64,000 bases of DNA from Glandiceps talaboti (lineage: Eukaryota; Hemichordata; Enteropneusta; Spengelidae): positions 10,116,742 through 10,180,741 of the forward strand of contig NC_135565.1 of NCBI RefSeq assembly GCF_964340395.1, given 5' to 3'. Within the stretch, counting starts at the first letter, position 1; each line of letters begins with the position of its first letter. Shown here one piece after another: positions 25,901-32,451 of the stretch. The translations under genes and the position numbers were made by a program. The notes under the pieces were generated by a model that saw only the letters and a program-made list of their open reading frames with translations, did no database searches and was not told where the DNA came from.

Positions 25901-27402
25901 CAATGCTGAATAATTATATCATTTGGGAGGTATGTAAGGGTAACTAAAACATTAAACTGAGACCATGAACTGAGAGTCTCAGTTTGCTAAAAATAGCCAC
26001 ATGAGACCAGTCTCAGTTTGTCAGTCTCAGATAGCAATAAACATCAATCTTTGACCAGTCTCAGTTCACAAAAAATCATGATCTGAGGTGGTATCTAAAT
26101 AGGGTATCTGTAACTTGGATGTGTGACTTGTAAACTCAAAAATGGTATCTGCAATCCAATCTGGGCTTGGTCACACAATTCTAATTGTGTACCATTACTG
26201 TCCGTCTCTTGCCTGGAATCCATGCAGATATGGATTTTTAAATTGTGGTTTCACCCTCATGCCGTGATAGGGTAAACCAAAATTTAAAATTCAAGTCTGC
26301 ATGGATTCTAAGCTAGTCCACCTTTCTCTCAGGACCACTCTATCATATCGTCCACTTGTGAATTTTCGTAATTCTGCAGTGGAAGTATTTTACATTGCAT
26401 GGCCAAATGTAGTCTAGTGCTGTCCTTCATCGATACTCAAGATAAAATCAAGAAAACTCTTAATTTTTTGCAAACTGAGACAAGTCTCAAATTGACGGTT
26501 TTTCTTGCCATCTGAGACTGATCTCAGATCACGATTTTTTTCGAACTGTGACTACTCTCAGCTAAATTTTTTTTTTTTTTGGGCCATGTGAGACTGACAA
26601 ACTGAGACTGGTCTCAGATGGCGGATTTTTGCAGACTAAGACTCTCAGTTCATGATCTTAGTTTAATGTTTTAGGTACCACTTACATACCTCCATTGTGT
26701 CATCAAGGTCTACAGTAGACTGATCAAAACATCGCATTCGTTTCCAATTTATCGTTCTAAAGTAACTGTATTGTACTGTTCAAATTAAAACTTGTTGTTT
26801 TTTATTCTCTCCATACAGCATAGCTGCTCTCCTAACCTCTTTGTACAGAATGTATTTGTGGATACACATGACCTACGTTTCCCCTGGGTTGCATTCTTTG
26901 CACAGCAGTAAGTAGTGATTTTAACAGTAAACATTGCTTAAAGTGGCCATATGGATGAGAATTGGGGTATTTATTTGAATTTATAAAACAATTTTTTGCA
27001 ATTTATAGAGTTACAAACAAAGACTTTGTCAATGTTGTTCCACATTGATTTTACAAGTAGGAAACCATGATAAAATTGCTTTATAAATTCAAAATTCAAA
27101 ATAAATATTCAATTTTCATCCATGTGACCACATTAGAAAGACATTACAAAACAAGTTGTAAATATCTTCCAATTGCAACTTTAATATGAATTAATTGGGA
27201 ATAGAAAATGTCAAGTGTATAAGTTTGTGTAACTGTACAGTACTATATTGCTAGCATCATTTTACGTTATTTGGATATTTTCAGATTTATACGTGCTGGC
27301 TCTGAACTGACGTGGGATTACAATTATGAAGTAGGAAGTGTGCCAGGCAAAGTTCTCCAGTGTTATTGCGGCTCTACAGAATGTCGTGGGAGATTGTTGT
27401 AG
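1..27402 (+). CDS. SETDB1: SETDB1-type histone H3K9 methyltransferase, 3' part of gene (15 exons)
   Basis: Family role: nuclear methylation of histone H3 lysine 9 for heterochromatin and transposon silencing. Exons: 1-40, 726-1072, 1736-1867, 3027-3151, 3570-3674, 5099-5241, 6193-6277, 6575-6691, 7273-7356, 10722-11965, 15051-15176, 17076-17306, 24866-24999, 26819-26907, 27285-27402. All introns are GT-AG and the phases join into 1039 codons plus TAG. Order seen: MBD (about residues 14-129), pre-SET cysteine cluster (130-250; CDC, CGC, CKC), first SET half (GWGLRC, YAGEL), EGYESD, an insert of about 630 residues, second SET half ([20 protein letters not shown]), post-SET CYCG...CRGRLL ending at the stop. 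H972 and C974 are the expected cofactor-pocket residues. The MBD-before-preSET order and bifurcated SET exclude G9a/SUV39; the MBD sequence and long insert favour SETDB1 over SETDB2. The Tudor region expected upstream is outside the window. The insert is much longer than the roughly 350 residues I recall for vertebrate SETDB1. Confidence 0.95.
230..520. repeat. Possible dispersed repeat in SETDB1 intron 1
   Basis: Begins at an AATAATAAT run and reads like a degenerate interspersed element (AAGCGCTTTACAATTATTAC, CTGGGTTGACTGAGGCACAG). No second full copy is in the window; the CTCAACTCCCTAGGGAG portion has a faint echo near 63590. I call it a repeat from general resemblance only. Confidence 0.3.
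533..665 (+). repeat. Dispersed repeat, copy 1 of a 130-bp family
   Basis: AAATGACAAGAAGTTG through AATAAATAAAATGTAAAA matches 24540-24682 nearly base for base, including the AAGGA(C)TTT(T)C and AGGAATCTAAAAA blocks. It is likely the end of a larger element; the family is not identified. Confidence 0.6.
726..1072 (+). CDS. SETDB1: SETDB1 exon 2: methyl-CpG-binding-like domain
   Basis: The exon opens after TTTCCACAG and ends at GTAAGT. It translates with the SETDB1 MBD pattern ([41 protein letters not shown]). It enters in phase 1 from the 40-base exon at the window edge and leaves in phase 0. Confidence 0.93.
1370..1661 (+). mobile_element. 5'-truncated non-LTR retrotransposon (LINE) 3' end with GATT tail
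   Basis: The frame at 1352-1543 ends [20 protein letters not shown], which resembles the C-terminus of CR1/L2-type reverse transcriptase ORFs (a 'LP..L....S...FKK.LK..L' tail). A short 3' UTR and a (GATT)n tail at 1607-1661 follow. A homologous copy with the same tail lies on the minus strand at 47996-48215, which supports a true LINE terminus rather than chance. It sits in SETDB1 intron 2. Confidence 0.65.
2036..2975 (+). repeat. 29-bp minisatellite in SETDB1 intron 3 (about 32 units)
   Basis: Repeats of CTCTATTCTGTTGTTGTTTACC...ACTAAAT with few substitutions (CTATTTTG/CTATTCTG, TACTACAA/TACCACTA). The array ends only about 50 bases before the exon 4 acceptor at 3026, so it abuts the exon's pyrimidine-rich tract. 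The 83-residue frame in it is a repeat artefact. Confidence 0.92.
3152..3569. other. SETDB1 intron 4, no feature seen
   Basis: Intronic sequence with no recognised repeat or gene. The minus-strand open frame here shows no family similarity. Confidence 0.6.
3684..4864 (+). repeat. Compound (GT)n-(GTAT)n microsatellite, 1.2 kb
   Basis: Starts about 10 bases after the exon 5 donor as (GT)n to about 3737. It continues as (GTAT)n with periodic GTATATCTGT interruptions and rare GCAT or CTAT variants to 4864. Because GTAT repeats lack stops in several frames, long 'CMYV' and 'HTYI' open frames appear on both strands; none is a gene. Confidence 0.97.
5655..5915 (+). mobile_element. tRNA-derived SINE, copy 1 (best preserved)
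   Basis: The head has an RNA polymerase III A-box-like TGGCCAAGTGG (5667-5677) and a B-box GGGTTCGAACCCC (5710-5723), a spacing typical of a tRNA gene. It is followed by a non-tRNA body (TTCAGTTTGACTC, CCCGGGTACTCTGGTTTCC) and a TTATTTATTTA tail. Two further copies occur at 52460 and 53229. It lies in SETDB1 intron 6. Confidence 0.8.
6245..6450 (+). repeat. Tandem duplication of SETDB1 exon 7 3' end with its splice donor
   Basis: Alternating 39- and 51-base units repeat the exon end (CAGTTGATAGCAG) plus donor GTGAGTTAGTGACTC. Four intact donors start at 6278, 6317, 6368 and 6407; a fifth copy reads CAGGAAAG and is dead. The first donor keeps the SETDB1 frame. The others add 39, 90 or 129 bases, all multiples of three, but each would read AGG-TGA across the first donor and stop. 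Confidence 0.85.
6760..7228 (+). repeat. 21-bp minisatellite in SETDB1 intron 8
   Basis: About 20 units of CATGGCCTAGCAACCTCTGAC with GCCC/GACC and CATAAC/CATGAC variants. The HGQRLLGHG frames on minus and the [10 protein letters not shown] frame on plus are translations of the repeat. Confidence 0.92.
7357..7442 (+). repeat. (GTA)n microsatellite at SETDB1 intron 9 donor
   Basis: The donor GTTAGTAGTAGTAGTGG itself is the first unit of a degenerate trinucleotide run, so the exon 9 donor is embedded in repeat sequence. Confidence 0.8.
7549..9135 (+). repeat. 27-29-bp satellite in SETDB1 intron 9 (about 55 units)
   Basis: Units of TTGATTGACAGTAGTCATGCCCTGTAC, with CATACC/CATGCC and TGTAC/CGTACAC variants. 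A four-unit block of 111 bases, marked by TACACTAGATTG at about 7660, 7771 and 7881, recurs, giving higher-order structure in the first third. No unique spacers are present, so this is not a CRISPR-like array. Confidence 0.95.
9297..10640 (+). repeat. 86-bp satellite in SETDB1 intron 9 (about 15 units)
   Basis: The period is 86 bases (CCTGTAGTGG at 9409, 9495, 9581 and so on). Copies are nearly identical, differing mainly as TCGTACC/TCATACC and TAGTGATAG/TAGTCATAG. Each unit is itself built of GTAGT and TAGTCA sub-repeats. High homogeneity suggests recent amplification. The array ends 80 bases before exon 10. Confidence 0.95.
10722..11965 (+). CDS. SETDB1: SETDB1 exon 10: giant SET-insert exon with 12-residue repeats
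   Basis: A 1244-base exon encoding residues about 394-807, almost all low-complexity, Lys/Glu/Asp/Ser/Thr-rich and presumably disordered. Positions 10963-11286 hold nine tandem 36-base units coding for variants of [12 protein letters not shown]; all keep frame. Near residue 774 lies VIDLTLDDD, a classic hydrophobic-acidic SUMO-interaction motif, and DCVLIEDV just before the repeats is a second, weaker candidate. The [17 protein letters not shown] stretch is a charged helix-like run. The exon is flanked by a clear ATTTCATTAG acceptor and a GTAAGTC donor. The minus-strand open frames over the repeats are shadows. Confidence 0.9.
10963..11286 (+). repeat. 36-bp coding minisatellite in SETDB1 exon 10 (9 units)
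   Basis: Nine consecutive 36-base units of form GATGTxxCCATGGATACAA...AGTAAG, each coding 12 residues. Variation between units is mostly single substitutions, for example MDTK, METK and MVTT. Copy number is likely polymorphic, as is usual for such arrays. Confidence 0.9.
11966..12880. other. SETDB1 intron 10, 5' part, no feature seen
   Basis: Intronic sequence; I see no gene or clear repeat apart from a short internal similarity around CATACAACAGTTTGA (12271 and 12339). Confidence 0.5.
12881..13150 (+). mobile_element. hAT-like MITE, copy 1 (partly duplicated)
   Basis: Starts CAGTGTGTACTCTAATGATAG and ends TTAGAGGGCACACTG. The 3' half (ACCAxATAGTA...GAGGGCACACTG) occurs twice in tandem. Homologous to copies at 61954 and 62670, the latter with a perfect 8-bp target duplication. 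Flanks ACAATAAG / ACAAATAAG look like a decayed duplication. Confidence 0.7.
13398..13752. mobile_element. TTAA-flanked foldback MITE, copy 1
   Basis: An almost full-length inverted repeat: the left arm begins TTAAAATGGCCATATGGATG and the right arm ends CATATGGCCTCTTTAA. The centre is TTATTGTACATACAATAACA. It is one of five family members in the window and has no coding capacity. Confidence 0.85.
13890..14540. mobile_element. 650-bp element with CTACACTAGCTG terminal inverted repeats
   Basis: The left end CTACACTAGCTGCAACTGGA is the reverse complement of the right end TCCAGTTACAGCTAGTGTAG, apart from one base. Related segments occur at 53600-54098, 54450-54695 and 57985-58535. The insert at 14087-14372 belongs to a second family (see that entry). 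No protein-coding frame. Confidence 0.7.
14087..14372 (+). repeat. Dispersed repeat nested in the CTACACTAGCTG element, copy 1
   Basis: From AATAGGCCTTTGCAAAATATG to CCTGTTTGCAGTCA, matching 54743-55011 closely (TCTACTTCCTGTCTGTG, AATCATAGAGCACTGCT, GAGCGAGGGCGCTGTATTCTC). It is absent from the 53600-54098 relative, so it looks like an insertion. Confidence 0.65.
14632..14986. mobile_element. TTAA-family foldback MITE, copy 2 (diverged ends)
   Basis: GAAGTGGCCATATCATAATATG opens it, with centre ATCGTACGTACGATAAC and a right arm ending in AATAAATATCCATTGATGTC. The terminal TTAA sites have decayed. Confidence 0.75.
15177..15714. other. SETDB1 intron 11, 5' part
   Basis: Contains a CCCTCC-rich pyrimidine run at 15308-15345 and otherwise nothing recognised. 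Confidence 0.5.
15715..16037 (+). repeat. Degenerate 33-37-bp minisatellite in SETDB1 intron 11
   Basis: About nine units of ATCATGGCAGTCATAGAATAGGGTAACCTTAG with variable insertions. The last three units are the most regular. Confidence 0.85.
16610..16942 (+). repeat. (CATA)n/(CA)n microsatellite
   Basis: Tetranucleotide CATA repeats with CGTA interruptions at 16742-16759, then (CA)n to 16942. The HTYI and CVCV frames on both strands are artefacts. Confidence 0.97.
17345..17655 (+). repeat. 59-bp tandem repeat flanking the ISL2EU insertion
   Basis: About five units of ATACAATGAAATTCACATGACCAGCGTGAAAGGAATAGACACAACTGTG plus a short linker. The same unit occurs inverted at 24470-24545, beyond the other end of the transposon. 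The transposon therefore landed inside, or beside the centre of, a pre-existing inverted repeat. Confidence 0.85.
17823..20937 (+). CDS. ISL2EU transposase with THAP and DDE_4-type domains (5 exons)
   Basis: Exons 17823-18203, 18415-18553, 19556-19744, 19865-19956 and 20167-20937 join in phase to 523 residues and a TAA. All introns are GT-AG. Residues 1-90 form a THAP zinc finger: C6, C11, C66, H69, with FPK, W44 and a downstream DPIP. An acidic linker follows. A helix-turn-helix-like segment (residues about 277-322, [15 protein letters not shown]) precedes a DDE_Tnp_4-like core with candidate catalytic D359 (AIIDCTEF), D434 (MADRGF) and E480 ([12 protein letters not shown]), and GSISDRK between. 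It should bind the terminal repeats through THAP and catalyse excision and integration. ATG 17823 is chosen because the THAP cysteines start five codons later. It lies 155 bases inside the left terminus. The THAP-plus-DDE combination could suggest a domesticated gene, but flanking terminal repeats argue for a live element. Confidence 0.9.
21335..21340 (+). promoter_or_regulatory. Polyadenylation signal of the transposase gene
   Basis: AATAAA about 400 bases after the transposase stop. The inverted TTTATT for the opposing nuclease gene lies at 21357-21362, so the two convergent genes terminate within about 30 bases of each other. Confidence 0.6.
21357..21362 (-). promoter_or_regulatory. Polyadenylation signal of the YqaJ gene
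   Basis: TTTATT on plus, that is AATAAA on minus, 31 bases after the minus-strand stop at 21393-21395. Confidence 0.55.
21393..24013 (-). CDS. ISL2EU second protein: SAP, SWIM zinc finger and YqaJ-type nuclease (4 exons)
   Basis: Minus-strand exons 24013-23460, 23185-23030, 22777-22657 and 22298-21393 join in phase to 578 residues. Residues 1-40 resemble a SAP DNA-binding helix pair ([15 protein letters not shown]). A SWIM zinc finger spans the first junction: C180-x-C182 ... C190-x-H192. The last exon is a YqaJ/lambda-exonuclease-like domain with GVITASKF (372-378), [12 protein letters not shown] (E424), GCSADG (D463), LEIKCPY (E482-x-K484) and [10 protein letters not shown] (518-527), the expected PD-(D/E)XK catalytic layout. 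The likely role is processing DNA ends during transposition; that is inferred. ATG 24013 is the first methionine, 167 bases inside the right terminus. All splice sites are canonical and no stop interrupts it. Confidence 0.88.
24205..24545. repeat. Inverted repeat beside the ISL2EU right end
   Basis: TTCAAACAATCGACACCAAG...GGTATCAGATAAC (24215-24268) recurs inverted at 24410-24465, about 50 bases with few differences. It is followed by an inverted copy of the 59-bp unit from 17345-17655. Confidence 0.75.
24540..24682 (+). repeat. Dispersed repeat, copy 2 of the 130-bp family
   Basis: Matches 533-665 from AAATGACAAGAAGTTG to AATAAATAAAATGTAAAA in the same orientation. Confidence 0.6.
24866..27402 (+). 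CDS. SETDB1: SETDB1 exons 13-15: catalytic SET half, post-SET and stop
   Basis: Exons 24866-24999, 26819-26907 and 27285-27402 encode [40 protein letters not shown], the [12 protein letters not shown] motif and the post-SET cysteines [10 protein letters not shown]. They end LL-TAG at 27400-27402. The split of the NHSC motif across the 24999/26819 junction is in phase 0. These are the most conserved residues of the family and leave little doubt that the gene is functional. Confidence 0.95.
25087..25402. mobile_element. TTAA-flanked foldback MITE, copy 3
   Basis: TTAAAGTGGCCATATAGATG at the left and CATATGGCCATTTTAA at the right, with the usual AATAAATACCC arms. It is slightly shorter than copy 1. 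SETDB1 intron 13. Confidence 0.82.
25793..26790. mobile_element. 1-kb foldback element with long inverted arms
   Basis: Outer arms near 25797-25850 (AGTACAATATAGTTACTTTG) and 26725-26785 are reverse complements. Inner arms 25925-25990 (GGAGGTATGTAAGG, AAAACATTAAACTGAGA) and 26630-26692 also pair. GAGACTGGTCTCAG-type motifs recur inside. No coding frame. This may be one foldback element or one nested in another. Confidence 0.7.
26938..27136. mobile_element. TTAA-flanked foldback MITE, copy 4 (internally deleted)
   Basis: TTAAAGTGGCCATATGGATG to CATGTGACCACATTAG; most of the left arm is missing. It begins only about 30 bases after the exon 14 donor of SETDB1. Confidence 0.75.
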
Positions 27403-27560
27403 TGTCACGGCAGATCCTTATAGTGTCATGGTGTATTGTTGTGTCATGGCAGATTCCTAAAGTGTCATGGCAGATTGTTATAGTGTCATGGCAGATTCCT
27501 ATAGTGTCACGGCAGATTCCTATAGTGTCACGGCAGATTCCTATAGTGTCATGTTACATG
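27391..27560 (+). repeat. 20-21-bp minisatellite beginning in the last SETDB1 codons
   Basis: Units of GGCAGATTCCTATAGTGTCAT. The final coding bases GGGAGATTGTTGTAGTGTCAC, stop codon included, match the unit (compare GGCAGATTGTTATAGTGTCAT near 27470), so the array is anchored on the coding end. Confidence 0.8.
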
Positions 27561-28860
27561 ATTGTGTAGATTGTGACATGGCAGATGTTAAAAGTAGTGG
27601 TACCTCTTATAGTAGTATCACAGTAGATTTTTCAGTGTCATCACATTGCAGTCTCATAGTTAGCCGACTTCCTGCCATAGAGGGCGCACTCTAAGCCTCA
27701 GCCTCAGCCTCAAACAAAACCACTATCAACCTCATATACAGCATTGATATTTTTAAAAAAAAATCATTTGTCACCATCCGGCCAATTTTTTGGACAAACG
27801 CTGTAATCAGCAGTGGCTATATTGTATGTATGGTAAAACCATAGCAATCAGATAGATGGTGGATTTGTGTATGAACACATTGTTATGTGATGAAGTTTGT
27901 TGGATGACATTTCTATGCTGTAACATGGAAATCTATTATGGCAAGTTATGTACAGGAAAGCTGGACAGATGGTTATCACAGAAGTATTATCTAATGTGTA
28001 CAATACGCTGGACTAGCTTTTGGTGGAATCGTAATTGAACGGAATATATTTCAAAATTCTCTAAACTATGTTATTCATTCTACATCATTAATTTATATTG
28101 CTCATAACTTGTTGAAAGTTTTCACACTATGCGTTTCAATGAGAGGTGAAAGGTCGTATAAACTCAAATATGGCCACTGCTGATAACATTAGGTATATAG
28201 GGGCATGCAGTTACCTGTACTAGGCCAATGTATTAGAATTAGCTGTACTTGGACAATTTATGAGATTTAGCTGTACTTGGATGCCGTATCAGAAAAATAT
28301 ACAAAATAAATCAGACAGCTGCCGTGTAATATTAAAGGGGAATACGACTCCAGAAAATAGAAACATTTTCAAAAAATGTATCAATATTGGAAGTTTATAT
28401 TAATGTCATGTTGTTCAATTTTATCTGTTACAATGCATAGTTCCAGTTCTTGTAGTATTTAGTTAGAGTTCTACCTACTTGTCAGCAAACTCACTAGAAT
28501 CAAGATGACAAATAACAAAGTTACAGAAAGGGCATGCTGTCAATTTTTGTGTGAGGGGGCTGTCTATGTTTTGTTATGTCTGGCCACAGTGGTCTGATAC
28601 AAAGGAAACCTCCATTCTGTGTCTTTGTCTAAATGTACTTAAATATAAAAAAAAAAGAAAAAAAAAAAGACTATTTTGAGAGACTATTTTGTAAAACATT
28701 GTCAGCTTGTGATTCATGACTTCTACTAGTGATTTTCTCTAAAGTTATAATAACAGGAAAAAGAGTTCTAACTTCATCTGTGGTTGGTTATTTTTACATC
28801 AGATCTACAAAGAAAGCATTTATATTGTTTAATAATGAAATAAATGTTTTATGCATTCAA
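27561..28860. other. SETDB1 3' flank, probable 3' UTR in part
   Basis: No further coding exon after the stop. The region holds candidate poly(A) signals at 28305 and 28838 and an A-rich run at 28648-28668. The short open frames show no family similarity. Confidence 0.5.
28305..28310 (+). promoter_or_regulatory. Candidate SETDB1 polyadenylation signal
   Basis: First AATAAA downstream of the SETDB1 stop, about 900 bases into the 3' flank. A second AATAAA lies near 28838. There is no transcript evidence, so which is used, if either, is unknown. Confidence 0.35.
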
Positions 28861-28866
28861 GCAGAA

Positions 28867-28867
<1 letters not shown>

Positions 28868-28899
<32 letters not shown>

Positions 28900-29275
28900 T
28901 GTATGTATGTATGTATGTGTGTCTGTATGTATGTATGTATGTATGTATGTGTCTGTATGTATGTATGTATGTATGTATGTATGTATGTGTGTCTATGTAT
29001 GTATGTATGTGTATGTGTCTGTATGTATGTATGTATGTATGTATGTGTGTGTGTGTATGTCTATGTATGTATGTATGTATGTATGTATGCATGCATGTGT
29101 CTGTATGTGTGTCTGTCTGTCTGTATGTATGTATGTATGTATGTGTGTGTATGGATGTATGGATGGATGGATATGTGTATGTGTGTGTATGTATGTATGT
29201 ATATATGCATGTAAGTATACATGTATGTATGTATGTATGTATTGTATGTATGTATGTACGTATGTGTGTATACAT
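28868..29275 (+). repeat. (GTAT)n-type microsatellite
   Basis: GTAT repeats with GTGT, GTCT and GGAT interruptions. The cysteine-tyrosine frames over it are artefacts. Confidence 0.95.
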
Positions 29276-29585
29276 GACATGCTTATACCCACTATGGTAT
29301 GCCATCTTTGTGTCAGATTTGAATGAATGTAGCCTGGTCATGTCAGAATGGACAGATGGACAGACTGAACCCCTGGACGCAAGCCATCAAGCAAATAAAC
29401 ATTACTTACTTGCTTGGGTTTACTTAGGTGTGTTCTGAACACAGGCTTTTCAGCCTATATTTTCAGATCTGACTGGACTGGACTGGAATTCTGCGCTGCT
29501 TTAATTTAGCCTTGTAGTTATACTTGATATCTAGGTTCTTCCGATATTTGTCCAAAGATATATACAATCAACTAATTCCACCTAC

Positions 29586-29801
29586 TCATACATACATACA
29601 TACATACATACATACATACATACACACACACATACATACATACATACATACACACATACATACACACACACATACATACATACATACATGCATACACACA
29701 TACATACATACACACATACATACATACACACATACATACATACATACATACATACATACATACACACACACATACATACATACATACATACATACACACA
29801 T

Positions 29802-29832
<31 letters not shown>

Positions 29833-29936
29833 TACATACATACATACATACACACACACATACATACATACATACATACATACATACATACATACATACA
29901 TACATACATACATACATACATACATACATACATACA
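29586..29936 (+). repeat. (CATA)n-type microsatellite
   Basis: CATA repeats with CACA and CAGA blocks (CAGACAGACAGA at 29804-29830). Together with 28868-29275 it forms a pair of roughly complementary arrays about 300 bases apart. Confidence 0.95.
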
Positions 29937-31283
29937 TGGAATTAATCACTGGACAATCACATACACACATACCAACCTAGTACATACAACTCTCAATACC
30001 AGAGTACAGAACACTAAAAACACATACAATTCATACAATTCCACCAATCTAAAAACCATAATTTCTGATACAGACAAATTCAAGCTGAGAAAACTTTTTA
30101 TTGAAACCTTTCCCATCGCACCTGAACAATATGCTATCACACAACTATTATTATATATATGGGTATATTTTATCAAGACTTCTTAAGAAAACCCGCATTT
30201 CAAATGAAAACAATTCCTACTATGCGACATCATAATTCTAGTGAAAATATTGCACACCGTATGAATAGGTATTGTATGTTGGGAGACAGCAAACCTGAAA
30301 AATGACAACAAAAACACGGAAATTGTGTTGACAATGTAATAATGGGAACTACAAAGTAGCTGACTACTTCTAAAATAATGAAATATAACATGAATATATA
30401 TGGCAACAAACTTTATATTCTATAAATAAATGATCAAACTTGCCAATACCGGATAAAAGTCAAAAGATCGTTTTAAACTTGATATCGGACAGAATGTGCA
30501 TGTAATATATTTGTTATTTCAAACCTGTGCCAAATGGCGAAAATTTTTTTTACCCACAACTATTGTGTATGCTCAATATATTCCCCATGGTGCACTTGAC
30601 AGTATAAACTGTGACCAACATGCCTCAAAGATGTATGAACTTTACCATATATGGCGTTAGTAAACCCTTATATGGAAAGACACCATCTTACTTCCTTATA
30701 TAGACATTAACCATATTTGGAGTTAATGTATCCTTACATGGAAAGTTGCATTACTGATGTTTCATTCTCTGGAGTTTTGCCATACTTGGAGATAACAATT
30801 CCTTACATGGAAAGTTCTGTTCTTAAATGCTTCCTTATATGGACTTTCCATTTTCAGGGCATGTCATGAATGCCAGACATTTTGGCACCACTGTACTGAG
30901 GCATATTGTTGTGGTTATACACTACTTCAAGGCATGGGGGTGTAAAAATGTCTGGTTGTAACATTTCTCAACAAATTTAACTACTGAGCAGATTGTTTTT
31001 AAAATAGAAATTTTGGCAGTTAGATTCTCAACCCTGATTAAAGATAAAAATATTTTATAAGTGACAATAAAAATACAATTGACTTTAAATTGAACACTGT
31101 GTCAACTTTGATCCTTGACCCATCACAGGTCAACCAATTGACCTCTGACCTTTACACATCACATGTCAACCATGTGATATCTTTTCATAAATGTATTTCT
31201 GCGCAGTTGGATTCACATTCATACTTTGCAATCACCAAAATTTCATCCTGAATGTTCCAGGTCAAAGATCACACCAATATATA
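29937..31283. other. Intergenic, no gene seen
   Basis: AT-rich. CCTTATATGGAAAG and CCTTACATGGAAAG motifs recur at 30668-30850. No coding support. Confidence 0.55.
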
Positions 31284-31504
31284 GGACGATATAGATGAGG
31301 ATGGCATATTTTTCAAAATCTCAGATTTCGTTTCATATTTTTTTTTAGTTCTACTAGAAGTAAAATGGAACAACTGGATATCGAAGAAAATTTTTTTTTA
31401 TATATGTATTGAGAATTCACATTTATATAATCTAAGACCGAGACTTGTGATTGATTAGATCTTAGCCAATCAAAAGTCTTACGCCATCGTCATCTATATC
31501 GCCC
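31284..31504. mobile_element. MITE-like element with GGACGATATAGATGA inverted ends
   Basis: The left end GGACGATATAGATGAGGATG and the reverse complement of the right end, GGGCGATATAGATGACGATG, agree at 18 of 20 bases. It is 221 bases long and non-coding. No clear target duplication, and no second copy here. Confidence 0.55.
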
Positions 31505-32450
31505 ATTCCAATCTTTGTATACCGTCCCTTCACAGTGGTTCAAATGTCAAAATTTCAAAAAATTCTCAATTTGTAATTTTTTAATAAATGTGCAATACAC
31601 TCGAGATCTAAAAAAAACAAAAAACTGGACACATTAAAAGGCAGTGGAACATAAAAGCTTAGATTTGTAGTTAATAAAATAGTCAATATTGGGTGTGACT
31701 AAATTGTGGACACACTTGTATAAAGGCTAATAATATCATGTAAATGGCTGACTGCACACTAACAACTTATTCTTTTTCAGTGTAGTGTTCAATGACCCAA
31801 TCACTGGCCAGGTATCATGTTGGTTTGGTTAGAACTGAGCTGTGATTGGTTGGTAAGGAAATAAACAAGTCAGTGATTGGTTGGTGTAGTTTGATGGAAT
31901 AGAGCAAGGTCAATGATTGGATAGTCACTGTGTGTTACCATACAACAATGTCAGTGATTGGCCAATAGTTATATTGATTATTTGCTGGTGTAGCCGAGTT
32001 CAAGGGTGATGATTTTTTGTTTCCGTTCAATTTTCAATTTCAAAAGGATGTAAATTAATATAAGTGTAGAGGAAGTTGACTGACAAAAACTTTGACACTG
32101 AAGGCTACTACAGTTGATTACTATTCATCATAAATCCGAACTACGCTAAAAAGTATATAGAACTTCCCAGATGATAGAAACTCTAAAGAGATTCTATATA
32201 CTTTTTGGCACGGTTCCAAGATTTACAGCACCTGTCAATCAATTACTGTGTGGTTCTTTCCTTCATACCATATTGGTACAGCTTATGCCATATCTCGACA
32301 ACGTCTGCTCACATTTACTATTTCAGACTGAAAGGGATCAAACTTGTTGAAAAACACTGAGTTGTGAAATTAGTCAAAGATTCAAGCAGTTTTTGTTCTC
32401 GTTTTACTGACACTAAGATCAGATTTTACAAAGCACTTTCTTGATAACTG
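31505..32450. other. Intergenic, with one small hairpin
   Basis: AAAAAGTATATAGAA (32149) and TTCTATATACTTTTT (32192) form a 15-base inverted repeat with a loop of about 30 bases. GTCAGTGATTGG-type motifs repeat loosely at 31800-31960. No gene. Confidence 0.5.
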
Positions 32451-32451
32451 A

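Noticed and set aside
1-27402. SETDB2 instead of SETDB1
   Set aside because: The MBD and pre-SET sequence and the very long acidic insert with SYGYNPN- and [13 protein letters not shown]-like segments fit SETDB1; SETDB2 has a shorter insert.
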